From positions 41,515-105,514 of the forward strand of contig JBGAOR010000007.1 of the NCBI GenBank assembly GCA_044221705.1: a stretch of DNA of 64,000 nt, in the 5' to 3' direction. This DNA is from JAEUHZ01 sp044221705 (GTDB lineage: Bacteria; Planctomycetota; UBA1135; GCA-002686595). Each line of letters opens with the position of its first letter. Positions within the stretch are counted from its first letter, which is position 1. The notes under the pieces are model-generated. The model saw only the letters and a program-made list of their open reading frames with translations, was not told the DNA's origin and searched no databases. This document shows, in pieces, positions 24,968 to 33,727 of this stretch. Made by a program: the position numbers and the translations under genes.

Positions 24968-26062
24968 TCACTTCCCGATCAAGAAGTGCGCGATGTCCCC
25001 CTCGCGCATCACGTAATCCCGCCCCTCGACGCGCATCTTGCCCGCCGCCTTGACCGCCGCCTCGCTGCCGTACGCGACGAGGTCGTCGACCGAGTACACC
25101 TCGGCACGGATGAAGTGCTTCTCGAAGTCCGTGTGGATGACACCCGCCGCGACCGGCGCGGTGTCGCCCTTGTGGATCGTCCAGGCGCGGATCTCGATCT
25201 TGCCCGCGGTGAAGAACGACTGCAGGCCGAGCAGGTCGTAGACCTTGCGGATCAGGCGATTGAGGCCCGGCTCGGTCAGGCCGAGGTCGGCCAGGAACGC
25301 CGCGCGGTCCTCCTTGGGCATGCTCGACAGCTCGCCCTCGATGTCGCCGCACAGCGCGACCACCTCGGCGCCGGTCTTCCTGGCGTGCTCGCGCACGATC
25401 TGCGCCAGCGGGCCCTGGCCCTCGAGGTCGTCGTCGCCGACGTTCGCCACGTAGAGCACGGGCTTGATCGTGATCAGGAACAGCGGATCGAGCGCCTCGC
25501 GGTCCTGCTTCGTCCACGTCGCGAGCCGCAGCGACTCGCCGCGGTCCAGCATCGCCTTCGCCTTCTCGAGCGCGCCCTTCTGCGCGGCGGCCTCCTTCTC
25601 GCCCGCGCGCGCCTTGCGCGTCACGCGGTCGAGCGCCTTGTCGACCGTGTCGAGGTCGACGAGCTGCAGCTCGAGCTCGATCACCTCCATGTCGCGCTTG
25701 GGATCGACCGAACCCGACACGTGGATGATGTCGCCCTTCGAGAAGCAGCGCACGACGTGCAGGATCGCGTCGGTCTCCTTGATGTTGCCCAGGAACTTGT
25801 TCCCGAGGCCCTCGCCCTTGGAGGCGCCCGCGACGAGTCCGGCGATGTCCACGATCTTCACGGCCGCGGGGAAGATGCGGTCCGTCGTGATGTACTTGTG
25901 GATGATCTCGAGCCGGTCGTCCGGCACGTCGACGACGCCGACGTTCGGCTCGATCGTGCAGAACGGGTAGTTCGCGCTCGCCGCCCCGGCGGCGGTGATG
26001 GCGTTGAAGATCGTCGACTTCCCGACGTTCGGCAGACCGACGATGCCGCAGGCAAGACCCAT
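24968..26062 (-). CDS. ychF: YchF/OLA1-family ribosome-associated nucleotidase
   Basis: This 364-residue protein belongs to the universally conserved Obg-related YchF family, which binds ATP in preference to GTP and associates with ribosomes. The P-loop GLPNVGKS is at residues 9-16, followed by YPFCTIEPNVGVV (switch), DIAGLVAGASKGEGLGN, and NVGDDD in place of the usual NKxD. A C-terminal TGS domain ends in GRDYVMREGDIAHFLIGK. Length and start match the family. Confidence 0.97.
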   Translation of the reverse strand: MGLACGIVGLPNVGKSTIFNAITAAGAASANYPFCTIEPNVGVVDVPDDRLEIIHKYITTDRIFPAAVKIVDIAGLVAGASKGEGLGNKFLGNIKETDAILHVVRCFSKGDIIHVSGSVDPKRDMEVIELELQLVDLDTVDKALDRVTRKARAGEKEAAAQKGALEKAKAMLDRGESLRLATWTKQDREALDPLFLITIKPVLYVANVGDDDLEGQGPLAQIVREHARKTGAEVVALCGDIEGELSSMPKEDRAAFLADLGLTEPGLNRLIRKVYDLLGLQSFFTAGKIEIRAWTIHKGDTAPVAAGVIHTDFEKHFIRAEVYSVDDLVAYGSEAAVKAAGKMRVEGRDYVMREGDIAHFLIGK

Positions 26063-26201
26063 GGAAACCCTCTATTCCTCAGAGATTCGAGGCGAAGAGT
26101 CTAGCGGCGCTCGCACTCCGCGGCGAGTGCCGGGCGAGCTTCGGGCCGCTCGCGGCGTGGGTCGGTTGCCGCCCTGCTGCCGGGGGTAGAGGCTGCTCGA
26201 C

Positions 26202-28103
26202 ATGAACAGCGCCCTGCCCGCCGTCCTGCTCGCCCTCGGCGCCTCCGCGGCCGCGCAGGACGTGGTGCGCTCGACCACCGAGCTCTACCCCGGCGACTGG
26301 AGCATCGAGCGTGGCGCGGAGCGCTGGTACTGCTATCGCGTCGTCGACGACGCGAGCGGCCAGCCGATCGCGGACGCGGAGCTCTACCTGGTACCGGAGA
26401 GGAAGGCACCGATCGCGGGCGTCTTCTGGTCCACGCGCCAGGCGCGGAGCGACGCGGAAGGCTTCGTGCGCGTCCGCGTCGACGACCTCGACCCGCCGTG
26501 CAACATCCAGGTGTTGCGCGCGCCCGGTCGCGCGGTCTCGTCCCGCTGCAGTGCCGGCGATCCGATCTGGCGCGTCCCCGTCGCGCAGGATGTGCCCGTC
26601 CTCGTGCGCGACTGGCGCGGTCAACCGGTGGCCGGAGCCGTCATCGGATTGTGCGGCAGCTGCGGTCACGGCCCCGACCTCGTGAACGCGACGAGCGGCG
26701 CGGACGGGATCGCCATCCTGCGCGGGATCGATCCGCACAACGACATCGCCGACCTCTACTGTCAGGCGCGCGGGCTCGAGCTGGGTTACCAGTCTCTGGA
26801 ATGGCGTCCCGGCGACGCACCGTTCGAGCTGGTCTGCGAGTACTCGACGCCGCTGACGGGGACGCTCCTCGACGGCGCGGGCCATCCGATCGCGGGCGCC
26901 TTCGTCGGCGTGCCCGACGTCCATCGCGGTCCGTGGACCGAGACGCGCGCGGACGGCAGCTTCGAAGTGCTCGGCGCCCCCGAGGGTTCGTCGATGATGG
27001 CACGCGTCGGCGAGCGCGAGATCCACTTCCCGGAGCCGGCCGCGTATCCGGCCGTGCTGCGCGTTCCCGACGCCGGCGCGAGCGAGCCGCACGAGGGCTC
27101 GGTCGACCAGCCCGCGCCGGAATCGGCGCCCGAGATCGCGACGACGCGCATCGCCGTGCGCGTCGAGAACGGAGATCGCGACGTCGCCGTGTGGGCGTCG
27201 AGCCCGGGCATCGGCGCGACGAGGGCCGTCGACGGCGGAGTCGACGTGCCCAGTTCGGGCCCGTTCGTGCTGCAGGTCGGCGCGCGTCGCATCGCTTTCG
27301 CGGGCGTGGCCGAACTGCCCGAGCAGCCGATCGTGCTGGCCGACTACGCGCCGACGATCGTGCGCGGCGAGGCCGTCGACCCCGTCGGGCGGCCCGTGCA
27401 CGTGCGCGCGAGCCTGCGAACCGGCGAGGACGAGCGCGAACCGGCGAGCGACGCGCCGGCAGGCGCGTTCGAGCTGGCCCTGCGCAGGACCGGCACCGTG
27501 CTCCTCGAACTCGCGCCCGAGCGCGCGGATCTGCGGCCGCGACTCCTCTACGTCGCCTTGCCGGCGCGCGGCGATGCGGTCCGCGTCGACCTCGGACGGA
27601 TCGTGGTCGGGGAGGGACCGAGGCTCCGCGTACTCGACTCGCACGGTGCGCCCCTCGCGGGCTCCGTGGCGCGCTTCGGCCGACCGGGATTCTTCGGGGT
27701 CGACGACGAGCCGCGCTTCCCGCTCGACGAGCGCGGCGGATGGACGGGACCCGACCTGCGCGCGGGAGATTGGATCGACATCGATGCCCTCCTCCTCGAC
27801 GATGAGCACAGGATCTCCGTTCCGTTCCGCACGGTGCTCGCCGGCGAGGGGCCGTGGGTGATCACGCCCCCGACGGGCGCGCTGCATCTCGAGGTGCGCG
27901 GACTCGGGACGTCGGATGCGCGCGCCTACGCGCTGGTGGCGGACCAGGTCTTCGAGATCGCGCCGACCAGCGATTGGGTCGGACTCCAGCCGGGTCCGTT
28001 GCGGTTGTGGATCTCCGCGCCGGGCCGCCGGACCGCGATCGTCACGACGACGATCCCCGCGACGGGCGTGAAGCCGATCGAGCTCGAGCTCGCTCCGTTC
28101 TGA
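26202..28103 (+). CDS. secreted multi-domain carboxypeptidase-regulatory-like protein
   Basis: The 633-residue protein starts with a short signal peptide ending in ASAAAQ. It contains several beta-sandwich units of the CarboxypepD_reg kind: VVDDASGQPIADAELYLVP with SDAEGFVRVRVDDL, VRDWRGQPVAGAVIGLCG, LLDGAGHPIAGAFVGVP with RADGSFEVLGAPEG, and VLDSHGAPLAGSVARFG. Paired cysteines occur in the N-terminal third. There is no catalytic signature. It is divergent from ychF and of the same broad type as the array at 15.8-24.9 kb, but it lacks the array motif. GTAGAGG precedes the ATG. Confidence 0.75.
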   Translation: MNSALPAVLLALGASAAAQDVVRSTTELYPGDWSIERGAERWYCYRVVDDASGQPIADAELYLVPERKAPIAGVFWSTRQARSDAEGFVRVRVDDLDPPCNIQVLRAPGRAVSSRCSAGDPIWRVPVAQDVPVLVRDWRGQPVAGAVIGLCGSCGHGPDLVNATSGADGIAILRGIDPHNDIADLYCQARGLELGYQSLEWRPGDAPFELVCEYSTPLTGTLLDGAGHPIAGAFVGVPDVHRGPWTETRADGSFEVLGAPEGSSMMARVGEREIHFPEPAAYPAVLRVPDAGASEPHEGSVDQPAPESAPEIATTRIAVRVENGDRDVAVWASSPGIGATRAVDGGVDVPSSGPFVLQVGARRIAFAGVAELPEQPIVLADYAPTIVRGEAVDPVGRPVHVRASLRTGEDEREPASDAPAGAFELALRRTGTVLLELAPERADLRPRLLYVALPARGDAVRVDLGRIVVGEGPRLRVLDSHGAPLAGSVARFGRPGFFGVDDEPRFPLDERGGWTGPDLRAGDWIDIDALLLDDEHRISVPFRTVLAGEGPWVITPPTGALHLEVRGLGTSDARAYALVADQVFEIAPTSDWVGLQPGPLRLWISAPGRRTAIVTTTIPATGVKPIELELAPF

Positions 28104-28108
28104 TCGTC

Positions 28109-28123
28109 GACCCGCGACGGGTC
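28109..28123. terminator. hairpin between convergent genes
   Basis: A 6-bp perfect inverted repeat (arms GACCCG and CGGGTC, loop CGA) lies between the stop of the plus-strand gene and the stop of the minus-strand gene, overlapping the latter. There is no T run, so intrinsic termination is uncertain. Confidence 0.35.
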
Positions 28124-29993
28124 ACTTCTCGCGGGAGGGCGCGTCCGCGCCGCCGTAGCCGAGGCCGTGGATCTTCGCGCGCGTCGCGTCGTCGAGCACG
28201 AGCGCGCGCGCCTTCTTCGCCGCGCGCATTGCGCGTGCGTGGTGCTCGGCCAGGAACTCGCGCGCGGACGCGATCACCTCGGGGCTCGGCGCGGCGAGGT
28301 CGCGGATCTGGCCGGTGTGCTCGTCGAGCTCGAAGCAGCCGTTCTCCGTCGCGCCGCGGGCCACGACCTTGAGGTCGCCGCGCAGCACCGCCTTGATCTC
28401 GCGCAGTCCGGAATGCACGGCCTCGGCGATCACCGCACGCGGGGCGCCCGCGTCGGTGAAGAGCGGGATGAGCCGGACGGAGTCGATCCGCGGCGATTCG
28501 ATCGTGTCGCGGTTCAGCCCCGGTGGCTGCGTGATCCCGGCCAGCTCGAGCAGCGTCGCGTACAGGTCGAGCGCGCGCACCCGCGACTCGACGACGCGTC
28601 CGGCCGGCACGTGGCCGGGCCACGCGATCACGAGCGGCACGCGCAGCAGCTCCTCGTTCTGCGTGTGCCCGTGGTCGCAGCTGCCGTGCTCCCAGAACTC
28701 CTCGCCGTGGTCGGAGTGCAGCACGACGATCGTGTTCGCGAGCAGCCCCTTCTTCTCGAGCTCGTCGAGCAGCCGCCCGATCTCCCGGTCCGTGAACGCG
28801 ATCTCGCCGTCGTACAGGTCCGACGAGAGCTTCGCGAGCTCCTCGGCCGGCTTCGCCGCGCGCCACGCGTTCAGGTCCGGCGGCCAGGCCGCGATCGTGT
28901 CGACGGCGCGCCCCGCGAACTGCTGGTCGAACGGCGCCGGCGGCGCGTACGGGAAGTGCGGATCCATCAGGTGCACGACGCCGAACCACGGCGCCGAACC
29001 CTGGTCCTCGATCCACGACAGCGCGCGGTCGACGCCGTTCTGCGCGTTCGATCCGTACAGGACGTAGCGCTGGAAACCGCGCTCGAGCCCGGTCGCGCGC
29101 GACAGGTACGGGTTGTTGTGGAACATCGCGGTGCCGAAGCCCGCCGCGGCGAACTGCTCGGCCAGCGTCGCGACGTCGGCGCGCAACACCTCGGTCGTCA
29201 GCTTCGCCGGCGCGTCCTCGTCCTTCCCGAACAGCGCGTCGCGCTCGGTCACGACGCCCGCGCGGTGCTCGCCCGGGTAGAGGCCCGTGAAGAGCGATCC
29301 GTAGCTCGGCAGAGTCCACGGCGCGCTCGAGTACGCGTTCGCGAAGCGCGTCCCGCGCGCCGCGAGCTGGTCGATGCGCGGCGACGTCGGCCGCGCGTAG
29401 CCGTAGCACCCCAGCCGGTCGGGGCGCAGCGTGTCCACCGTCACGACGAGCACGTTCGGCGCGCCGCGCGGCGCGACAGGTCTCGCGCGCAGGCCGCGCG
29501 GGATCTCGAACGCGGCGCGCACCTTGTCGGCGCCGGCCGGCGGCGCGCCGACCCAGCGGGCGGAGATCTCGATGCGACCCGACGCGACCGGCTGCGGCAC
29601 GGTCACGCGCGTGCCGGTCCACGTCGCGTCCGGCGCGGCGAGGTCGAACTCCGTGTTCCAGGTGAAGCTGCCCGGCCCCTCGACGCGGCACTCGAGCTTC
29701 ACGACGCCCGTGCGCGGCCCGCCCGGCGCGATCGCGACGCCCGCGGCCGACGCGAAGTCGGGCGCGTCGTAGCGGCCGAGCTCGATCGTCGCGCTGCCGC
29801 CGACCGGGATCGTCCACGCGTCGCGCGCGTCGGAGAGGACGCGCGCGACGCCCGCGCGCTCGCGCAGCATGTCCGCGCGCGCGTCGGACCTGGACGAGGG
29901 CGCGGTCAGCTCCACGCGCTCGATCGCGGGCGGCGCGACAGGGTCGGAACAGCTCGCGGCGAGCGTCAGGAGGCAGAGCGCGAGGACCCGCAT
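28122..29993 (-). CDS. sulfatase-fold (alkaline phosphatase superfamily) lipoprotein
   Basis: The 623-residue protein has a lipoprotein signal (LAASCS) and an N-terminal beta-rich part of about 190 residues. A sulfatase-type domain follows: VTVDTLRPDRLGCYGYARP carries the first metal-binding Asp, SSAPWTLPSYGSLFTG is the nucleophile region, and LHSDHGEEFWEHG carries later metal ligands. The Cys or Ser-x-Pro-x-Arg motif needed for formylglycine formation is absent, so a Ser or Thr nucleophile, and perhaps phosphatase or transferase activity, is more likely. A paralogue lies at 55840. The ATG at 29993 was chosen because it gives a proper signal sequence. Confidence 0.85.
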   Translation of the reverse strand: MRVLALCLLTLAASCSDPVAPPAIERVELTAPSSRSDARADMLRERAGVARVLSDARDAWTIPVGGSATIELGRYDAPDFASAAGVAIAPGGPRTGVVKLECRVEGPGSFTWNTEFDLAAPDATWTGTRVTVPQPVASGRIEISARWVGAPPAGADKVRAAFEIPRGLRARPVAPRGAPNVLVVTVDTLRPDRLGCYGYARPTSPRIDQLAARGTRFANAYSSAPWTLPSYGSLFTGLYPGEHRAGVVTERDALFGKDEDAPAKLTTEVLRADVATLAEQFAAAGFGTAMFHNNPYLSRATGLERGFQRYVLYGSNAQNGVDRALSWIEDQGSAPWFGVVHLMDPHFPYAPPAPFDQQFAGRAVDTIAAWPPDLNAWRAAKPAEELAKLSSDLYDGEIAFTDREIGRLLDELEKKGLLANTIVVLHSDHGEEFWEHGSCDHGHTQNEELLRVPLVIAWPGHVPAGRVVESRVRALDLYATLLELAGITQPPGLNRDTIESPRIDSVRLIPLFTDAGAPRAVIAEAVHSGLREIKAVLRGDLKVVARGATENGCFELDEHTGQIRDLAAPSPEVIASAREFLAEHHARAMRAAKKARALVLDDATRAKIHGLGYGGADAPSREK

Positions 29994-30067
29994 GATCGAT
30001 GGATCGTACATCACGTCCCCGCCGACTCCACTGCGGGCGGTGCGCGTCGAGCTCGCGGCCGCACGCA

Positions 30068-31381
30068 TCACTTCGGAATGCGCCGCGACTGGAACACCCC
30101 CGCGCCGTCGACGACTCCGTACTCGGGCTGGGTCGGGTGGAAGGAGAAGTCCAACGCGTCGAACCAGTGCGTGCGGACGCCGGGCTTCGCGGTCTCGATC
30201 ATGGCGGCCGGATCCGTGCTCGACAACCACACGGTGCCGCACCACTCCCCCTTGCGCCGCAGCAGGATCTCGAACTCCGGCGCGCCGGCGAGGCCGGCGT
30301 GCTTCCACGGCGGCAGCACGAACGACGCGATCATGGTCTCGGAGTACGCGACCCTTCCGGCGGCGTGCATGTCGATGGTCCGATCCGGCGCGGACGCCTT
30401 CCATTCGAGGAGCCACTTCTGCCCCTCGACGGCGCGCGACGCGGCCGCGTGCAACCGGAGGAACTCGTTCCAGTCGACCGAAGGCTTGCCTTCGGATAGA
30501 GGCGACCACCACCATGCGCCGTCGATGGTGCTCGGGTGGCGCGCGGTCATCTGGACGAACAGCGACTCGGGCTGGGAGTTGATGGAACCCGTCTGCGTCT
30601 CGTCGATCCGGAAGAGGTCCATGGCCGCGCTGTATCCGGGCAACGCGGCGTAGGCGGCGGCGGACAGCTCCGTGTCGATCTCGCGCCCCACGAAGCGGTC
30701 CCAGAAATCGCCCGAGCGCCAGAACGCGTCGCGCCAATAGGCCGCCCCGTCCACATGGGCCCGGTTCGGTCCCTTCGGGTCGAGCAGGACCAGCACGGCG
30801 CGCGAGACCTCGACGTCGTTGCTGTCCCAGCGCTTGCCGCCGGCCTCGATCTCCCACGGCAACATGTACGGCACCTGCCCCGTGCTGCGAATGCGGATCG
30901 CCGGGTCGCCCGCGATCTCGATCTCCACCTCGTGCCCGGACGTGCTGAACCAGTTCTGGCCCAGGAGCTCGCTGCGCACGAACGGTGCGATCCGGTCGAA
31001 GTCGAGCAGATGCGTCGAGCCGGAAGGCAGCTCGAGAGGCCTGGTGCGCGGCATCGAATCCGGCCACGCGGCCTCCAGGATCGTCTGACGGTTCGCGGCG
31101 AGCGACGCGCGGGTGAACCCGATGCGGTCCAGGAGGTCCGGGCGATCGGGCGGAGCTTCCAGGATCGTCGCGCGGATCTTGTCGAGCTCCGCCGAGGAGA
31201 GCTTCCCCCACTCGGCCGCGTACCCGGTCCCGTCCGACTTCCACTCGTACTTGCGGTCGTCGCGGTGGTAGCAGCCCGCGGTCGCGTCGTGGATGCGGAT
31301 CGGAGCCGAGGCCGGCTTCGGTTCCTGGGCAGAAGACGCGGGCGCGAGTGCGCAGAACAACGCGATCGAGTGGATGAGCAT
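30068..31381 (-). CDS. secreted protein of unknown function
   Basis: The 437 residues begin with a signal peptide (SIALFCALAPASSAQ). The mature part is rich in Trp, Asp and Arg, with segments such as HDATAGCYHRDDRKYEWKS, GQVPYMLPWEIEAGGKRWD and TIDGAWWWSPLSEGKPSVDW. I do not recognise a family. It lies 74 bases upstream of the sulfatase-fold gene on the same strand, so co-transcription is possible. The ATG at 31381 gives the signal peptide. Confidence 0.7.
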   Translation of the reverse strand: MLIHSIALFCALAPASSAQEPKPASAPIRIHDATAGCYHRDDRKYEWKSDGTGYAAEWGKLSSAELDKIRATILEAPPDRPDLLDRIGFTRASLAANRQTILEAAWPDSMPRTRPLELPSGSTHLLDFDRIAPFVRSELLGQNWFSTSGHEVEIEIAGDPAIRIRSTGQVPYMLPWEIEAGGKRWDSNDVEVSRAVLVLLDPKGPNRAHVDGAAYWRDAFWRSGDFWDRFVGREIDTELSAAAYAALPGYSAAMDLFRIDETQTGSINSQPESLFVQMTARHPSTIDGAWWWSPLSEGKPSVDWNEFLRLHAAASRAVEGQKWLLEWKASAPDRTIDMHAAGRVAYSETMIASFVLPPWKHAGLAGAPEFEILLRRKGEWCGTVWLSSTDPAAMIETAKPGVRTHWFDALDFSFHPTQPEYGVVDGAGVFQSRRIPK

Positions 31382-31530
31382 CGTCGGGAGACTCCTGGGA
31401 AGTGCGCCGCTGGAACCCGGTCCTCCTGCTACCCGCGCGCTCCACCCCGGTTGCGCGTCGGGCAGCTTCTCGTCGAGCGCCGCCGACCGGTGCCGTCGGC
31501 ACGGCACGGTTCGAGTCTCAGCCCGCGCAT

Positions 31531-32676
31531 TCAGCGCGGCCCGACCTCGAACGCGACCTCGCCGCCGCCGGCCGGCCAGGCCGTCACCTGCCAGCCGTCG
31601 AGGCGCAACCGCTGCGCGCCGTCGTCGGGTCGCGCAGCGCAGCGGAACAGGCGCCACGAGGCGAGCTGCCGGTTCTGTCCCGGCTCGACGACGGGCACGT
31701 CGCGCACCGCGCCGGCCAGCACGGGCGGCAGGGGCGGTCGCGACGCGAGCCGGTCCGTCAGCGACACGCGGTCGCCCTGCCCGATGACGCGCGCGAGGAG
31801 CCGCGTGCGCTTCACCCCGTCGCGCTGCAGGTGCGCGGCATCGACGAGCAGCGACTCCGACACGCCGACGCCGCGCACGTCGCCCGTCGCGAGGTCGACC
31901 TCCACGCAGCCGTCCTCGCCGACGGCGAGTCCGAGGCGGCGGCCGCTCGCTTCGAGCGCGGCGACGAGCCGGCCGACGCGGTCGCGCTCGAAGAAGTGCG
32001 AGTCGGTGACGGCCCACGGCAGGAAGCGCATGCCCGGACCGAGTCGGACGCCGGGCGCGGGATCCGCGGGCTGCGCCGCCGCGTCGCTCGCCGATCCCGC
32101 GGCCGGATCGCCGGCCTGCGGCACGACGATGCCGAGCGCGCTCGCGCTGCCTCCGCCGAGCAGCATGACCTCCCCCATCATCGCGTCGCCCGCGCTGCAG
32201 CCCGCGATCACGCCGCCGCGCGCGAGCAGCCGCCGCATCGCGAGCCACTCGGGCGTGTCGCGGTCGTCCGGCCGATAGCGCGCGGTGATGCGCTTCTGAT
32301 CGCCGCCGGTGAAGAGGATCGCGGTCGCGGCGTCGATCGCCGCGACGGTGTCGATGGTCGACGTGTCGCGCCGGATCGCGCGCACTTCGGCACCCGGCGC
32401 CCACACGCGCAGCGCCTCGGACTTGTCGACGACCTCGAGCTCCTCCGTCCCCGTCGCCGCGGTCGCGATCAGGATGCGCGCCGGCCCGCGCACGGACGCG
32501 AGCTCGACGAAGCGCTCGTAGATCGGCCGGCTGTCGTCGTCGAGCCCGCCGCCGACGACGAGCAGGGTGCCGGCGCCGCCGGATGTGGCGGACGGCGTGC
32601 TCGCGCAACTCGCGAGTGCGAGCACAGCGGCGAGGATCGAGACTGCACCCACGCACGCGCTGCGGTTCGTGTCCAT
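31531..32676 (-). CDS. cyanophycinase-like (peptidase S51 family) lipoprotein
   Basis: This family hydrolyses cyanophycin or related beta-aspartyl bonds. The 381-residue protein has a lipobox LASC with Cys24. Family motifs are FTGGDQKRI, the nucleophile elbow AGCSAGDAMMG (Ser161) and VTDSHFFERDRVGRL. The C-terminus (about 280-381) is longer than the catalytic core needs. A lipoprotein form suggests that it degrades external or periplasmic peptide material; the substrate is unknown. No cyanophycin synthetase is seen in this window. Confidence 0.85.
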   Translation of the reverse strand: MDTNRSACVGAVSILAAVLALASCASTPSATSGGAGTLLVVGGGLDDDSRPIYERFVELASVRGPARILIATAATGTEELEVVDKSEALRVWAPGAEVRAIRRDTSTIDTVAAIDAATAILFTGGDQKRITARYRPDDRDTPEWLAMRRLLARGGVIAGCSAGDAMMGEVMLLGGGSASALGIVVPQAGDPAAGSASDAAAQPADPAPGVRLGPGMRFLPWAVTDSHFFERDRVGRLVAALEASGRRLGLAVGEDGCVEVDLATGDVRGVGVSESLLVDAAHLQRDGVKRTRLLARVIGQGDRVSLTDRLASRPPLPPVLAGAVRDVPVVEPGQNRQLASWRLFRCAARPDDGAQRLRLDGWQVTAWPAGGGEVAFEVGPR

Positions 32677-32780
32677 GCGCGACGAGCGTACGGGATCGCG
32701 GGCCGACATCGGCGCGCGCGCTCCGGCCGATCCGGCGGCGGGCTACCATGGGGTCGCGCGGCCGAGCACGCGCGACTTGC

Positions 32781-33566
32781 ATGCAGTCCGACCCCGAGCC
32801 CCGCGCAGCGAGCCGGCCCGACGCGGCCGGCCTCGCGCAGAACCTCGAGACGTGCGCGAAGCCCGATCTCTGGGCGCGGTGGTTCGACGAGGCCGAGGCC
32901 TCGATGCAGAGCCAGTGGGTCGACCCGATCTGGCCGCTGATCCGGCGCGCGGACTTCGCGAGCACGCTCGAGATCGCGCCGGGCGCCGGGCGGAACTCCG
33001 TGCGGCTCGCGGAGCACGCCGGGGTGCTGCACCTCGTCGACCTGAACCGCTACGCACTGGACCGCTGTCGCGAGCGCTTCCGCGGCTACACGGGTCCGTG
33101 CGACGTCCGCTACCACGAGAACGACGGGCAGAGCCTGTCGTTCCTGCCCGATGCGTCGGTGTCGCTCGTGTACTCGTGGGATTCGATGGTCCACTTCGAA
33201 CGCGCGGTCGTCGCGCGCTACGTCGAGGAGTTCGCGCGCGTCATGAGGCCGGGCGCATGGGGCTTCGTCCACCACTCGAACTACGGCACGCAGAGCGACG
33301 ATCCCGACATCGAGCGCGCGCCGCACCTGCGCAGCAACCTGACGGCGGAGCTGTTCGGCCGGTACTGCGCGGCGAGCGGGCTGGAGCGCACGCGCTTCCT
33401 GGTGTTCGACTGGGGCGGCGTCGCGGACACGGACTGCATCTCGCTCTTCTTCAAGCCGCACGCGGGCCGCTCGTTCGCGAACTGGCGGACGCGCACGGTC
33501 CAGCGCGTCACGTGGGCGCAGTGGATGGCGACGCGCGCGCAGCCGACGCCGCGGCCGGCCGGATAG
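32781..33566 (+). CDS. class I SAM-dependent methyltransferase
   Basis: The 261-residue protein shows motif I as TLEIAPGAGRNSVRLAEHA, an acidic residue at the end of strand 2 (LHLVDLNRYALDRC), SLVYSWDSMVHFE as motif IV, and RVMRPGAWGFVHHSN. The substrate is unknown. ATG 32781 was chosen over upstream starts because the residues before it look random. No clear ribosome binding site is seen. It is divergent from the cyanophycinase-like gene. Confidence 0.8.
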   Translation: MQSDPEPRAASRPDAAGLAQNLETCAKPDLWARWFDEAEASMQSQWVDPIWPLIRRADFASTLEIAPGAGRNSVRLAEHAGVLHLVDLNRYALDRCRERFRGYTGPCDVRYHENDGQSLSFLPDASVSLVYSWDSMVHFERAVVARYVEEFARVMRPGAWGFVHHSNYGTQSDDPDIERAPHLRSNLTAELFGRYCAASGLERTRFLVFDWGGVADTDCISLFFKPHAGRSFANWRTRTVQRVTWAQWMATRAQPTPRPAG

Positions 33567-33727
33567 CGCGCGGTCCGCGCCGTGGCGCAGCACCACGCGC
33601 GCGGCCGGGTGTCGAGGCCGCGGCCGAGTCCGCCGCGCAGCCTCGGGCGCCGTCGGCTAGCATGCGCGCGCTCGCCGACCCACCCACTCGGCCTCCGGGC
33701 CGCGCCCCCCCGTTCGTGGATCTCCGC

